DNA of 64,000 nucleotides from Pseudomonas sp. NBRC 111124 (GCF_001320245.1 NZ_BCBA01000035.1:1-64000), one strand, 5' to 3'. Positions 29,792-40,007 are shown, counted from the first letter of the stretch. Numbers and translations are program-made. The notes: generated from the letters alone by a model not told the origin.

Positions 29792-30085
29792 ATGCATGTA
29801 GAAGGTTTTTTCGAGTGGCTTGGCCAGGCACTGGGCTCGTTGATCCGCTTTATCGTCGACGTGATGAGTGGCCTGTTCAACCTGCTGGCCAACGCGGGGG
29901 GTAATTTCATCGATGGCCTGGCACGCACGTTGGGCATGGACACCTCGCTGGTCAGCATCCTCGCCCTGATCATCGGCTTGATGCTGCTGTACTCGGCGAT
30001 CCGCGCCTTCATGCGTGCCTCGATCATCCTTGGGATCATCTGGCTGGTGCTGGGGCTGTGGGTGATGAGCTGGGTCATTCACTGA
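29792..30085 (+). CDS. Small two-helix membrane protein between pbpC and yfhM
   Basis: 97 residues. An amphipathic N-terminal stretch (VEGFFEWLGQALGSLIRFIVDVMSGLFNLL) precedes two close hydrophobic segments (about 52-70 and 74-95) linked by a short RAFMRAS turn. An AGGAAG ribosome site lies six bases before ATG. It runs opposite to pbpC and yfhM, sharing a divergent promoter region with pbpC. I do not recognise a named family. A REP pair follows it. Confidence 0.75.
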   Translation: MHVEGFFEWLGQALGSLIRFIVDVMSGLFNLLANAGGNFIDGLARTLGMDTSLVSILALIIGLMLLYSAIRAFMRASIILGIIWLVLGLWVMSWVIH

Positions 30086-30086
30086 T

Positions 30087-30202
30087 TGTAGGAGCGGCCT
30101 TGTGTCGCGAATGGGTGCGAAGCGCCCCCTGATCTCCAGCCAGACAGCTGAAATTGCCGGGGCCGCTTCGCGGCCCGTTCGCGACACGAGGCCGCTCCTA
30201 CA
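30087..30202. repeat. Inverted REP pair
   Basis: TGTAGGAGCGGCCTTGTGTCGCGA followed by a GGGT/GCCCC hairpin (30087-30127) is repeated inverted at 30159-30202, ending CTCCTACA. It sits between the converging small membrane gene and yfhM. Confidence 0.85.
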
Positions 30203-30216
30203 GGATCCGCGAAGCC

Positions 30217-33200
30217 TTAGCGCGCTTTTACCGTCATCTCTGCTTGCCCATCCCCTACTGCCTGCAGGTTCGGCCGGTACATCGACTCCACCTGCGGCGG
30301 TGGCACCCGGTAGGTGCCCGGGGTCACCGCCCGCGCCAGGTACAACAGGTGCGTGGTGCCATAACCGTCGAGCTTGAGCGCTGCCACGTAGCGGTCATCA
30401 CGGTACTCCTGGTGCACCACGCTGGCGTTCTGCATCGACTCGCGCCACTGCTTCACCGCGCTGCTGGCGTTGTCCAGGCTGGCGGCGCTCTGGGCCAGGT
30501 TCTGGTTTTCCAGTTCCAGGCCCGCCGGCAGCAGGTCGACCACCAGGGCATCCGGCACGCGATCGGTGGCCTTGAGTGCCAGGTGCACCAATACCAGATC
30601 ACCGCTACGCACGTTGTGCAGGTCCAGTGCCTGGCCGTTCATGCCCAGGTACTCACGACGGATCTCCATGCCATTGCCACCGGCGGCAGGCGCCTGACGT
30701 GGGTAACCCGACAGGGTCAATTGCTGATAGAGCGTTTCATTGCCTTCGTTCTGCACGCTCAGCGGCGAGGCCAGCAACGCCCCTTCGAGCTTCATGCCCG
30801 CTTCGACGTTATTGAACTCACGCACTTCACCGGCACTGTCCAGGCGTGCCTTCCACGCTGCTTCCGGCTTGCCCAGCAGACCACGGCCCGCCAGGTACAG
30901 GGCGTTGCGTTCCTGGGTCGACAACCAGCGGTTGGCCGCCAACTCGTCCGACAGGGCAAACAGCCGCTGGTCGACCTGGTTGCTGGCCAGTTTGCTCTCC
31001 TGCAACAGCGCCAGGATCAGCGCCTGGTCGCGCAGGCTGCTGCCGTAGTCGGCCATCCAGCCCTTGCTGCGGCTGATACCCAGCCCTGCCTGTAGAGCCT
31101 GTTCGGCGCGCGGCTTGTCGCCCATCGTATCCAGCGCCACCGCCAGTTGTACCAGCGGCAGGCCGGAGCGGGCATCGGCGCGGCGCTCGAACAGGCTGCG
31201 CAGGGCACCCAGCGGTGCCTGCTGGCTGCGCGACAGCACCAGTGCGGCATAGGCCTGCACGGCAAAGCGGGTGTGCTCGGCGTTCTCGCTGTAGTCGACT
31301 TCGATCAGGTTGCGTTCCTGCAGGTAGCGCAGCAGGCGCTCGTTGGCCTTCTTCAAGGCCTCGGCTGGCACACCGTAGCCTTGGTCGCGGGCACGCAGCA
31401 GGAAGTCGGTGACATAGGCGGTCAGCCAGTATTCCTCTTCACTGTCCGAGCTCCACAGGCCGAAGCTGCCGTTGTAGCGTTGCATGCCCAGCAAGTGCTC
31501 GATGCCCATCTCGATCTTGCGCTTGCGCACCTCGGCCGGTTCACCCTTGATGCCCAAGCGTTTGAGGCTTTCGGCATCGGCGTACAACGACGGATACAGA
31601 CCGCTGGTGGTCTGCTCCAGGCAGCCATAAGGGTAGGCTTCGAGGGCGCGGATCTGCTCGGCCAGGTTCAGCGGTGGCCGGCTCGACAGCGCCAGGCTGG
31701 CTTCCAGGCCGGCTGGCTCGAAGGCGGCCAGGTCACTTTCCGGAAGGGTCCATGGCTGGTCCTTGAGGGCCACGCGGTAATGCTTGAGCATCGCCGGGTA
31801 AGCTGGGCGCACGCCCAAGGTCCATTCGCGCTCGAAGGCGTTTGCCGGTTCGCCCGGCAGTTGCAAGCCTGTTACCCGCACATGCACCTTGCCCTGGCCC
31901 AGGCCGCCCTGGGCCTGCACCGGAATCAGCAAGGTCTGGCGCTGGCCCTTGGCCAGGGCGACGCTCTGCTGAGCGCTGGCCGTCAGGTTCAGCTGGCCTT
32001 CGGTGGTGATTTCGACGTTCAGTTGCTGGGCGCTACCGGACAGGTTGGCCAGGTCCAGTGCCAGGCTGGTACGGTCACCGCCCGCCAGGAAGCGCGGTGC
32101 CGACAATTCGGCAATCAGCGGCGCGGCCACAACCGTCTTGCCCTCGGCCATGCCGAAGTGCTCGTCGGTCCAGGCCTGGGCCATCAGCCGCAGCTCGCCA
32201 TTGAAGTCGGGAATATCGACCGTCGCCTCACCCTCACCCTGGTCATTCAGGGTCACCGGCAGGCTTTGCTGGGCAACGATGGTCACCGTGGTGTTGGGGC
32301 GCTTGCCGCCTTTGGCCATCGCCGCGTCACCGCCGAAGGCCAGGCTGGCCAGGCGGCCCTGACCGGCTTCGATCAGCTGGCCGTAGATGTCCAGCTGGTC
32401 GGCGCCGTAGGCCTTGCGACCGAACAGGCTAGCGAACGGGTCGGGGGTCTTGAAGTCGGTGATGTTGAGGATGCCCACGTCGACTGCAGACAGCAGCACA
32501 TGCACCTGCTTCGGCACGCTGCCATCGGCATCGGCAGCCTTGATCTTCACTGTCAGCGGCTGCTTGGGCCGCATTTTCTCCGGCGCCTGCAGGGTAACCG
32601 CGAGCTTGCGCTCAGCACGCGCCAACGGCAGGTGCAGCACGCCGACGGCGCGCTTGGGCGTGGCGTTGGCCTTGCGCTCACCCGGGCGGATCACCAGCGC
32701 GCTGATGTACAGGTCGTGGCGCGCCCATTTCTGATCCAGCTGCACATCGAAGGTCTTGCCCTCGGCGGGCACCTCGATTTCCTGCCACCACAGCGGGCCA
32801 TCGCTGGACTCGATCATCAGGTAGCCGCTGCCGGCCGCAGGCGGGGTCACGGTGACCTTGGCGGTGGCGCCATCGGCATAGGCCGGCTTGTCCAGCGCCA
32901 GCTTCACCTGGTCCGGGCGCACCGCGCCGCCTTCGGCGTTGTCCTGGGCGCGGTAACCGGCCCAGAAGCGCTCGCTGGAAACCAGACCGGTCTCGGGGTC
33001 TTCCACCTCGACCCGGTATGGGCCCCATTCCACCTGGAAGCTCAACTTGGCGGTGGAGCCTGCCTTGACGCTGATGGTTTCCTCGCTCTGGGTGAGGAAT
33101 TTCTCGTTGTAGTTGTAGCTCCAGCCATCGCTCTGCGAGTAGTTCCAGTAGTAGTCGCGGCGCTCGCGAATCAGGCGCACCTTCAGGTCGTTGGCGGCGA

Positions 33201-35118
33201 GCTTGTTGCCCGCGCGGTCGGCCACCAGGAATTCGAATTCCACAGGGCCATCACTGTCGGTTTCCTCACCATCGAACAGGCCGCGCAGGCCAGGCAGGCG
33301 CTCGGCAGGCCAGATCGGTTGCTCGAGGCGGCGAGTGATCGGCCGGCCGCCGGACTCCTGCAGGCTGGCCTGCACGGTCAGTTGCAGCGGAGAACGTGCT
33401 GCGGCCCACTGGCTCTCGATATCGACCACTGCCTTGCCGGCCTGGTCGAGGGTGACTTCGTCAAGCTCCAGGTCCTGAGTCAGTTCGGTTTCGGTAACCG
33501 AGCCAAACTGGTAGCCCGGCAGCGCCGGCACCGCTTCGCGCAGTGGGCGCACATAGGCTTGGCCACTCAGGCGATTGCCGGCAGCCGGAGCACCGTAGAG
33601 GTAGCGGCCATTGACCTGGATGCGCGCATCTTCCTCGGGTGACAGGGGTGTGTCGCTGCCCTTGAGCTCCAGCGCCAAGCGCTCGGGGAGGAAGTCTTCG
33701 ACCAGGAATTCGTAAACCTGCTTGCGCCCACCGCCGAGGTCGAGCAGCAGTTGCCAGCGGCCAGTCGGCGCCTCCGTGGCCAGTTGCAGCTGGTATTGAT
33801 ACAGGCCATTGGCGTCGGCTTCCCAGACGAACTTGCGGCTGACCTGCTCATCCGGGCGACGCACTTCCACGCTGACGGGTTGAGCCTTGACCGGCTTGCC
33901 GTCCTGGTCGCGCAGCAGGCCGTTGAGCAGCACCGTTTCACCCGGGCGGTAGAGGTCGCGCGGGCCGAAGATGAAGAACTGCAGCGGGTTGGCCTGGGGG
34001 CCGGTGATGTCGAACTCGGCCAGGTCCAGGGCTGCGGTGTTCAGGCGCAGCAGGGTGGTGTGCACGCCTTGGGTAGCAATCAGGGTGTCGGCCTTGGCCG
34101 TGATCGGCAGCTGGGCATGGCCGGCGCCATCGGTCTTGGCCTGAGCCAGCAGCTTGCCCTTGTCGTCATGCAGTTCGAGGTTGACGTCCTTGAGCGCCTT
34201 GCCGCCTTCCAGGGCCTGGGCGAAGACGTCCAGACGGTCGCGGTAGCGGTGGGCAGACACGCCAATGTCACTGAGGGTGAACAGCGTCGCCGGCTGCGAA
34301 TAGTCGTAGGTACCCGAGGCACGCATCACGGCCAGGTACACACCAGGCTCCTGCAGCGGCTTGATCCCGGCGATCGGCAACAACACGGTCTCACGGGTGT
34401 TGCGCGCAGGGTTGAGGTCGAAGCGGCCGCTGTAGACCAGGTCGGCCATGTCCAAGGTTTCCTTGGACTGGTAGTAATACAGGCTGCTGTTGCGCCCCCA
34501 GCTGGCCAGGAAGGTCGAGAGCATCTCGGGCTTGACCCGGAAGAACTCGACATCGACCTTGGGTACGTTCAGCGCGATCACCGGCAGGCCTTCGGCCAGG
34601 CGCGTGGGCAGCAACGAGCCGCGGCTGGCGAAGCCGACGGTGGCTTGCATGTCGCGGGTTTCCAGGCGGCTCACCGATTCACTTTCAAGCTTGTTGCCGT
34701 TGACGGCCAGCAGGCCCTTGTCGACGGTCAACACCAGCTTGCGCTGCGGCTCCAGGTGGCGCAGGCGCAGTTCCATCTGATTGTCGGAGAGTTCCCAGGC
34801 GCCATCGACCTTGCCATTGACCGTATCGACCAGGTGCACCTTGTCGGCGAAGTCCTGCTTGGCGTCCAACGGTGCCGAGAAGCTGATCGACAGGGTGCTG
34901 GCGCCGTCGAGCTGCACCTCCGAGACGTCCAGCACGCTGAGCTCGCGCCCTTCGTAGCGTTTGGCAAGGACGGCAGGGTCCTCGCGCTTGGGCATCGGGG
35001 CCTCGACCGCAGCGCTCGCGGCGGTCTTTTCGGCGGGCGTGGGTTTGTTTGGTGTCGAGGAATCACAGGCACTGAGCAAGGCCAGCGCGCAGGCCAGCAA
35101 CAATCCTTTGTTGAACAT
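30217..35118 (-). CDS. yfhM: Bacterial alpha-2-macroglobulin, thioester type (YfhM-like lipoprotein)
   Basis: 1633-residue periplasmic lipoprotein with signal MFNKGLLLACALALLSAC (lipidated C18). MG-type domains run through the first two thirds, and the thioester motif CLEQ begins at C1166 inside YPYGCLEQTTSG. After it comes the alpha-helical complement-like domain (LEAYPYGCLE to RYNGSFGLW). Family members trap proteases covalently, protecting the envelope, and are typically paired with PBP1C, which would repair broken peptidoglycan. The GPRDLYRPGETV segment is the usual MG2 hallmark. The start codon is 183 bp from the divergent MATE gene. Confidence 0.95.
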   Translation of the reverse strand: MFNKGLLLACALALLSACDSSTPNKPTPAEKTAASAAVEAPMPKREDPAVLAKRYEGRELSVLDVSEVQLDGASTLSISFSAPLDAKQDFADKVHLVDTVNGKVDGAWELSDNQMELRLRHLEPQRKLVLTVDKGLLAVNGNKLESESVSRLETRDMQATVGFASRGSLLPTRLAEGLPVIALNVPKVDVEFFRVKPEMLSTFLASWGRNSSLYYYQSKETLDMADLVYSGRFDLNPARNTRETVLLPIAGIKPLQEPGVYLAVMRASGTYDYSQPATLFTLSDIGVSAHRYRDRLDVFAQALEGGKALKDVNLELHDDKGKLLAQAKTDGAGHAQLPITAKADTLIATQGVHTTLLRLNTAALDLAEFDITGPQANPLQFFIFGPRDLYRPGETVLLNGLLRDQDGKPVKAQPVSVEVRRPDEQVSRKFVWEADANGLYQYQLQLATEAPTGRWQLLLDLGGGRKQVYEFLVEDFLPERLALELKGSDTPLSPEEDARIQVNGRYLYGAPAAGNRLSGQAYVRPLREAVPALPGYQFGSVTETELTQDLELDEVTLDQAGKAVVDIESQWAAARSPLQLTVQASLQESGGRPITRRLEQPIWPAERLPGLRGLFDGEETDSDGPVEFEFLVADRAGNKLAANDLKVRLIRERRDYYWNYSQSDGWSYNYNEKFLTQSEETISVKAGSTAKLSFQVEWGPYRVEVEDPETGLVSSERFWAGYRAQDNAEGGAVRPDQVKLALDKPAYADGATAKVTVTPPAAGSGYLMIESSDGPLWWQEIEVPAEGKTFDVQLDQKWARHDLYISALVIRPGERKANATPKRAVGVLHLPLARAERKLAVTLQAPEKMRPKQPLTVKIKAADADGSVPKQVHVLLSAVDVGILNITDFKTPDPFASLFGRKAYGADQLDIYGQLIEAGQGRLASLAFGGDAAMAKGGKRPNTTVTIVAQQSLPVTLNDQGEGEATVDIPDFNGELRLMAQAWTDEHFGMAEGKTVVAAPLIAELSAPRFLAGGDRTSLALDLANLSGSAQQLNVEITTEGQLNLTASAQQSVALAKGQRQTLLIPVQAQGGLGQGKVHVRVTGLQLPGEPANAFEREWTLGVRPAYPAMLKHYRVALKDQPWTLPESDLAAFEPAGLEASLALSSRPPLNLAEQIRALEAYPYGCLEQTTSGLYPSLYADAESLKRLGIKGEPAEVRKRKIEMGIEHLLGMQRYNGSFGLWSSDSEEEYWLTAYVTDFLLRARDQGYGVPAEALKKANERLLRYLQERNLIEVDYSENAEHTRFAVQAYAALVLSRSQQAPLGALRSLFERRADARSGLPLVQLAVALDTMGDKPRAEQALQAGLGISRSKGWMADYGSSLRDQALILALLQESKLASNQVDQRLFALSDELAANRWLSTQERNALYLAGRGLLGKPEAAWKARLDSAGEVREFNNVEAGMKLEGALLASPLSVQNEGNETLYQQLTLSGYPRQAPAAGGNGMEIRREYLGMNGQALDLHNVRSGDLVLVHLALKATDRVPDALVVDLLPAGLELENQNLAQSAASLDNASSAVKQWRESMQNASVVHQEYRDDRYVAALKLDGYGTTHLLYLARAVTPGTYRVPPPQVESMYRPNLQAVGDGQAEMTVKAR

Positions 35119-35301
35119 GGAGTGGGAACTCTTTGGTAGCGTGTACGTGAGGGCAGCAACTATAGCGCAACGGCGCGTGCAGCACGTTCATCGATGCGGC
35201 AAGTGAGACCGTGTTCGCGCGGATTGGTTGCCGGGTCGTTACACTGACGCCATTCGTTGAAGCGGGGCCGCAGAGCGGCCCCCTGGTTTCCAGGAATTGC
35301 A

Positions 35302-36639
35302 ATGTCGCAACTGACCACCGACTGGCAGCACCGTCCCACCCATCGCAAGGTCTGGGCGCTGGCCGCGCCGATGATCCTCTCCAACATTTCGGTGCCACTG
35401 GTGGCCCTGGTCGACAGCACTGTGATCGGCCACCTGCCCCACGCCCACCAGCTTGGTGCGGTGGCCGTGGGCGCCACACTGTTCACTTTCATGGTCGGCC
35501 TCATGGGCTTCCTGCGCATGGGTTCCACTGGTTTCGCCGCCCAGGCTGCCGGGCGTGCCGATGGCGCTGCGCTGCGCCAGGTGCTGGTGCAAGGCCTGCT
35601 GCTCGCTGCGGCCTTCGCCCTGCTCATCGGCTTGCTTGCCCTGCCCTTCAGCCAGCTGGCACTGCACGCCATGCAACCGAGCGAGGCATTGCAGCAATCC
35701 ACCGAGGACTTCTTCCACACCCGGCTGCTCGGCCTGCCGGCGGCGCTGGCCAGCTATGCGCTGGTCGGCTGGTTCCTCGGTACGCAGAACGCACGGGCGC
35801 CGTTGGCGATTCTGCTGACCACCAACCTGCTGAACATTGCCCTCAACCTTTGGTTCGTGCTGGGCCTGAACTGGGGCGTGCTGGGTTCGGCACGGGCCTC
35901 GGTGATCGCCGAATGGAGCGCCGCGTTGCTCGGCCTCGCCCTGACCCGCCCGGCCCTGCGCGCCTACCCTGGGCATATCGCCTGGGCCGCGCTCAAGCGC
36001 TGGCAGGCCTGGCGGCCATTGCTGGCGGTAAACCGCGACATTTTCCTGCGCAGCCTGGCGCTGCAACTGGTGTTCCTGCTGATCACCGTGCAGGGCGCTC
36101 GCCTGGGTGAAGCCACGGTGGCGGCCAACGCCCTGCTGCTCAACGGGCTGTTGCTCACTGCCTATGCCCTCGATGGCCTGGCGCATGCCGTGGAGGCGCT
36201 GTGCGGGCATGCCATTGGGGCGCGGGACCGGGATACCTTGCGCCGTTCGCTGGTGGTGGCCTGCGGCTGGTCGCTGATTACCAGCGTGGGGTTTGCCGGT
36301 TTGTTCCTGCTGGGCGGGCACCTGTTCATCGACCTGCAGACCGATATTGATAGCGTGCGGGCGGCGGCTTATCCGTACCTGCCGTATCTGGCGCTGCTGC
36401 CGTTGATTGCAGTGTGGAGCTACTTGCTCGACGGGCTGTTCATCGGCGCAACCCGGGCGCGGGAGATGCGCAATGCGATGTTGCTGTCGGTGGTGATTGC
36501 GCTGCCTTTCGGGGTGGTCATGAGCGGGTTTGGCAACCATGGATTGTGGCTGGCCTTTCTCGGGTTCATGGCGTTGCGGGCAGTGACGTTGGGGTGGGTT
36601 GGGTGGAGACTGCATGAACGAGGGCGTTGGATTCAATAG
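35302..36639 (+). CDS. MATE-family (DinF-like) efflux transporter
   Basis: 445 residues with twelve hydrophobic segments in two homologous halves. The N-terminal APMILSNISVPLVALVDSTVIGHL and MGFLRMGSTGFAAQAAGR are DinF-branch MATE signatures. It should export cationic compounds using Na+ or H+. The start MSQLTTDW has a CAGGA ribosome site; a start 15 codons upstream would put a perfect 8-bp GC hairpin (35264-35282) inside the coding region. That hairpin lies in the mRNA leader of the chosen start. Confidence 0.9.
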   Translation: MSQLTTDWQHRPTHRKVWALAAPMILSNISVPLVALVDSTVIGHLPHAHQLGAVAVGATLFTFMVGLMGFLRMGSTGFAAQAAGRADGAALRQVLVQGLLLAAAFALLIGLLALPFSQLALHAMQPSEALQQSTEDFFHTRLLGLPAALASYALVGWFLGTQNARAPLAILLTTNLLNIALNLWFVLGLNWGVLGSARASVIAEWSAALLGLALTRPALRAYPGHIAWAALKRWQAWRPLLAVNRDIFLRSLALQLVFLLITVQGARLGEATVAANALLLNGLLLTAYALDGLAHAVEALCGHAIGARDRDTLRRSLVVACGWSLITSVGFAGLFLLGGHLFIDLQTDIDSVRAAAYPYLPYLALLPLIAVWSYLLDGLFIGATRAREMRNAMLLSVVIALPFGVVMSGFGNHGLWLAFLGFMALRAVTLGWVGWRLHERGRWIQ

Positions 36640-36643
36640 CGCC

Positions 36644-36748
36644 GGGGCCGCTTTGCGGCCCTTTCGCGACGCAAGGCCGCTCCTACACAAGCAACGCGGA
36701 CGCTTGTAGGAGCGGCCTTGTGTCGCGAATTGAGGGCGAAGCCCTCAC
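36644..36748. repeat. Inverted pair of REP elements left of the transposase
   Basis: The first copy (36644-36687) reads hairpin then GCGACGCAAGGCCGCTCCTACA. The second (36705-36748) is its reverse, TGTAGGAGCGGCC... ending in the hairpin GAGGGCGAAGCCCTC. They lie between the MATE gene and the transposase stop. Confidence 0.88.
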
Positions 36749-36756
36749 CTGCTGAC

Positions 36757-37212
36757 TCAAAGCCACACACAATCCCAATGCGGGTAATCACCTGCACGTT
36801 CTACCAAACCAGCTCGAACAGGATTTGCAATGATGTATCGCGCTGCCGCTTTAACATCCTCGTCCCTGCGCAATGCCCTGTCGTAGAAACCAGGTTGCCA
36901 GACGTGTTGTCGCTCAGCCCCTGCACGATACAGAGCACAACTGCTCCGGGACTTGAAGGCGCACATCAGGTTTCCCAGGTTCGCCGAACGGAGCTCGATC
37001 AACCAGTGCAAATGATCTGGCATCAAGACCCAAGCCAAAGCTCGACAGCTACCCTCCTCTTCTGCCTGTCGCAATTGCCGGATGACAGCTCGGGCGAACA
37101 AAAGCTTATTGAAGAGTGGATTGCGTTTGCGGGTTACGGTGGTGAGCAGGTAGAGCCTGCCTGGCTCTGAGTAGCGCCCTTGGCGCAAGCGGTGATTGCC
37201 TTGACCATCCAT
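36757..37212 (-). CDS. REP-associated tyrosine transposase (RAYT)
   Basis: 151-residue TnpA_REP/Y1 (HUH) protein. The metal-binding HxH is in MPDHLHW (H67, H69), and the catalytic tyrosine is Y126 in RYIIANPVRAGLV, as in the IS200/IS605-related RAYT group. RAYTs nick REP DNA at the hairpin and are thought to spread REPs. The frame is intact. REP copies with an identical hairpin lie on both sides in opposite orientation (36705-36748 and 37298-37340), forming a REP-RAYT unit. Confidence 0.92.
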   Translation of the reverse strand: MDGQGNHRLRQGRYSEPGRLYLLTTVTRKRNPLFNKLLFARAVIRQLRQAEEEGSCRALAWVLMPDHLHWLIELRSANLGNLMCAFKSRSSCALYRAGAERQHVWQPGFYDRALRRDEDVKAAARYIIANPVRAGLVERAGDYPHWDCVWL

Positions 37213-37297
37213 GTCGTACTTCCTTTGAACATTGCATTCAAAGGTAGATCAGGTGCATCAAAGATCGCGCCGGGATCATTGCGAGGTGTGACTCAGT

Positions 37298-37340
37298 TGA
37301 GGGCTTCGCCCTCATTTCGCGACACAAGGCCGCTCCTACA
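37298..37340. repeat. REP element right of the transposase
   Basis: TGAGGGCTTCGCCCTCA followed by TTTCGCGACACAAGGCCGCTCCTACA. Its hairpin is the exact counterpart of that in the REP at 36705-36748, in inverted orientation across the transposase gene. Confidence 0.88.
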
Positions 37341-37367
37341 AGAAACGGGTAAGAGCGGCCTCGGTGA

Positions 37368-39281
37368 TCACGAGGAAAGGTACGAAGAACGCGTCAGACC
37401 AAGGCGCAGCGCATCCAGGAACTGGGTCCGCTCACGCGCACTGATCTTGGCGCTGGCCACCTTGTCGCGGTAGTGGGTCATCAACTCCTCCGGCGACAGG
37501 TGCACGTAACGCAGCATGTCTTCGATGGTGTCGTGGGTCTCGATACCGGCGTGGTACACGCTGCCATCGGCGTTCTGGTAGATGTTCACCGAGTCGGTGT
37601 CACCGAACAGGTTGTGCATGTCACCGAGAATTTCCTGGTAGGCACCGACCAGGAACACGCCCAGCAGGTAGTCCTCGCCTTCGTTGACCGCATGCACTGG
37701 CATGCTGGTCTCGATGCTCTGCTCGTCGACGTACTGGTTGATCTTGCCGTCGGAGTCACAGGTCAAGTCCTGCAGCACTGCACGACGCATCGGCTCTTCG
37801 TCCAGGCGGTGCAGGGGGATGATCGGCAGTACCTGGCCGATGGCCCAGGTGTCCGGCAGGCTCTGGAACACCGAGAAGTTGCAGATGTACTTGTCGGCCA
37901 GCTTGTCGTTGAGCTCGTCCAGCACCTGGCGGTGCGAGCGCTGGCGGGCTTTCAGCGAGTTGTGCAGGCGGCGGCACACGGCGAAGTAGCACTGCTCGGC
38001 CAAGGCCTTTTCAGCCAGGCTGAGCTTGCCATCGGCATACTGCGCCGCGACGTCACCCATGTAGTGGGTGGCACGCCAGTAGGTCTCGGTGACCATCTCG
38101 ATGTCGGTCGGGCCCAGCAGGTCGACCAGCCACTGCACGGTTTCCGGCAGGGCTTCCTTGTTCTCGATGGTCGGCACGTCGTCGTTGTGCTTCTCGACAT
38201 CGGTGACCTGGATCACCAGCATGGCGTGGTGCGCGGTCAGCGAGCGGCCGCTCTCGGAGAAGATGTGCGGGTGCGGCAGGCCCTGCGCGTCGCAGAACTC
38301 CTTGAGCATGCCCACCACCACGCCGGCGTAATCGTCCATGTCGTAGTTGATGGAGCTGGCGTTGCGCGAGTGGGTACCGTCGTAGTCCACGCCCAGGCCA
38401 CCGCCGACGTCGATATGGTCGACCGGCAGGCCCAGAGCACGCAGTTCGCCGTAGTAGCGGATGGCTTCCTTGAAGCCGTGCTGGTAGTCGGCCAGGTTGG
38501 CGATCTGCGAGCCCATGTGGAAGTGCAGCAGGCGGATGCCCTGGTCCAGGCCGGCATCGCGGAAGCGCTGCACCACCGAGATCAGCTGAGCGGCAGACAA
38601 GCCGAACTTGGACTTCTCGCCCCCGGTATCGGCCCACTTGCTCGATGCCAGCGACGACAGGCGCACGCGCAGGCCGACCTGTGGCTTGACCTTGAGCTCG
38701 GCGGCCTCGTCGATCACCAGGGCCACTTCCGACTCTTTCTCGATGACGATGAACACGTTGTGACCGAGCTTCTGGCCCATCAGCGCCAGGCGGATGAACT
38801 CGCGGTCCTTGTAGCCGTTGCAGACAATGGTGCCGCCTTTCGGCGCCAGCGCCAGCACGGCCAGCAGCTCAGGCTTGGAGCCGGCTTCCAGGCCGATCGA
38901 GACGTTCTGCGTGGCGATGATGTTTTCCACCACCGCTTCCTGCTGGTTGACCTTGATCGGGTACAGCGCGGTGTACTGGCTCTGGTATTCCAGGCGCGCG
39001 ATGTTGGCATCGAAGGCGCCGGTCAGCTGGCGTACGCGGTCTTGCAGGATATCGGGGAAGCGCACCAGCAGCGGCAACGACAGGCCGCTCTGACGCAGCT
39101 CGTCGACCTGTTCGAACAGGTCGATCGGCGCGCTGCTGGGGCCGTTGGGGCGCACTTCGACGCGCCCGGCTTCATTGATGGCGAAATAACCAGCGCCCCA
39201 ATGGCGGATGCCGTAAACACTGCGGCTGTCGGCCACGGTCCATTGGCTACCATCGTCTTTGCGTGTGCGTCGTACGGACAT
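37368..39281 (-). CDS. speA: Biosynthetic arginine decarboxylase
   Basis: 637-residue fold-III PLP decarboxylase. It converts arginine to agmatine for putrescine and polyamine synthesis. Visible signatures are [15 protein letters not shown] (PLP lysine), [24 protein letters not shown] and [15 protein letters not shown]. Length and sequence match biosynthetic SpeA rather than the acid-inducible enzymes. It is monocistronic; the REP at 37298 is 28 bp past its stop. A GC hairpin at 39308-39338 lies just upstream of its start on the same side as the SUI1 gene's stop. Confidence 0.95.
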   Translation of the reverse strand: MSVRRTRKDDGSQWTVADSRSVYGIRHWGAGYFAINEAGRVEVRPNGPSSAPIDLFEQVDELRQSGLSLPLLVRFPDILQDRVRQLTGAFDANIARLEYQSQYTALYPIKVNQQEAVVENIIATQNVSIGLEAGSKPELLAVLALAPKGGTIVCNGYKDREFIRLALMGQKLGHNVFIVIEKESEVALVIDEAAELKVKPQVGLRVRLSSLASSKWADTGGEKSKFGLSAAQLISVVQRFRDAGLDQGIRLLHFHMGSQIANLADYQHGFKEAIRYYGELRALGLPVDHIDVGGGLGVDYDGTHSRNASSINYDMDDYAGVVVGMLKEFCDAQGLPHPHIFSESGRSLTAHHAMLVIQVTDVEKHNDDVPTIENKEALPETVQWLVDLLGPTDIEMVTETYWRATHYMGDVAAQYADGKLSLAEKALAEQCYFAVCRRLHNSLKARQRSHRQVLDELNDKLADKYICNFSVFQSLPDTWAIGQVLPIIPLHRLDEEPMRRAVLQDLTCDSDGKINQYVDEQSIETSMPVHAVNEGEDYLLGVFLVGAYQEILGDMHNLFGDTDSVNIYQNADGSVYHAGIETHDTIEDMLRYVHLSPEELMTHYRDKVASAKISARERTQFLDALRLGLTRSSYLSS

Positions 39282-39433
39282 TCAAGTCCCCTATAGATAA
39301 GTCGAAGACACTGCCCCGCAAGGAGGCGGGCGCAGTGTAAAAGCCAAAAGTGACGATTCGTCCGTGCCCTGGGGTAGACCCTGGTCACGGGAACGAGTTT
39401 AGAAAGCGATGGGCAAAAAATCGCGTGGGCGTA

Positions 39434-39805
39434 TCAGCCGCCGGACTTTTTCGCCTTGAAGCCCTGTTTGATCAGCTCGGCGATCAGCAGCTCGACATGG
39501 TCGCCTTGGATCTCGATGACCCCATCCTTCAGTGCACCGCCGGTACCGCAGCGACGCTTGAGGGTGGTGGCCAGCTCCTTGAGCTGATCGAGCGGCAGCG
39601 GCACGCCGGTGACGGTCGTCACGGTCTTGCCGCCACGGCCTTTGCTTTCACGGCGCACACGGGCGATGCCGTCACCTTCGGGGATGACTGGCTGCTTGCA
39701 GGTGCAGGCGTCCACCGGCTGGCCACAGTCGGGGCAGTGCCGACCGGCATCGGTGGAGTAAACGAGACCGCCTAGGGCGGCGAAGGAAGAAGCTTTCTTG
39801 GCCAC
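39434..39805 (-). CDS. SUI1/eIF1-family translation factor (YciH-like)
   Basis: 123 residues. An N-terminal mini zinc motif (CPDCGQPVDACTC) is followed by an SUI1 domain with the hallmark SKGRGGKTVTTVTGVPL and KRRCGTGGALKDGVIEIQGD. Homologues can influence initiation fidelity. The start is GTG (VAKKASSF) with GAGGAA seven bases before it; no in-frame ATG with a ribosome site is seen at a sensible distance. The cysteine pair is unusual relative to eukaryotic eIF1 but common in bacterial homologues. Confidence 0.87.
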   Translation of the reverse strand: MAKKASSFAALGGLVYSTDAGRHCPDCGQPVDACTCKQPVIPEGDGIARVRRESKGRGGKTVTTVTGVPLPLDQLKELATTLKRRCGTGGALKDGVIEIQGDHVELLIAELIKQGFKAKKSGG

Positions 39806-40007
39806 TTTTGTTCCTCTGTGCTGAGGACAAAAACTGGTCGGCCCCTGGGGTTGGGCCCGACCGCGAAGCCCCACTCTGGCAGGGGCGGCGCTACTGCTGC
39901 AAGATCCTGCGGCAGCCCGAAAAGGGCGCGCAGTGTAACGATAAATCAGGCCCTTGCTAAGTACTGGAATGCGCCATTTTGCGAATGTTTTGCGACGCCG
40001 CTCAACA

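Noticed and set aside
30087..30202. Repeats as a CRISPR array
   Set aside because: Only two copies, inverted rather than direct, matching REP elements; no cas gene in the window.
31147..33642. 831-codon plus-strand frame
   Set aside because: Antisense to the alpha-2-macroglobulin gene and explained by its codon pattern. Composition is unlike a real protein.
37473..39296. 607-codon plus-strand frame
   Set aside because: Antisense to speA, with the same His/Val/Gln-rich artefact composition.
39308..39338. GC hairpin between speA and the SUI1 gene as a terminator
   Set aside because: The stem is good, but neither strand has a T run in the right place relative to a gene end. It may simply be in the speA leader.
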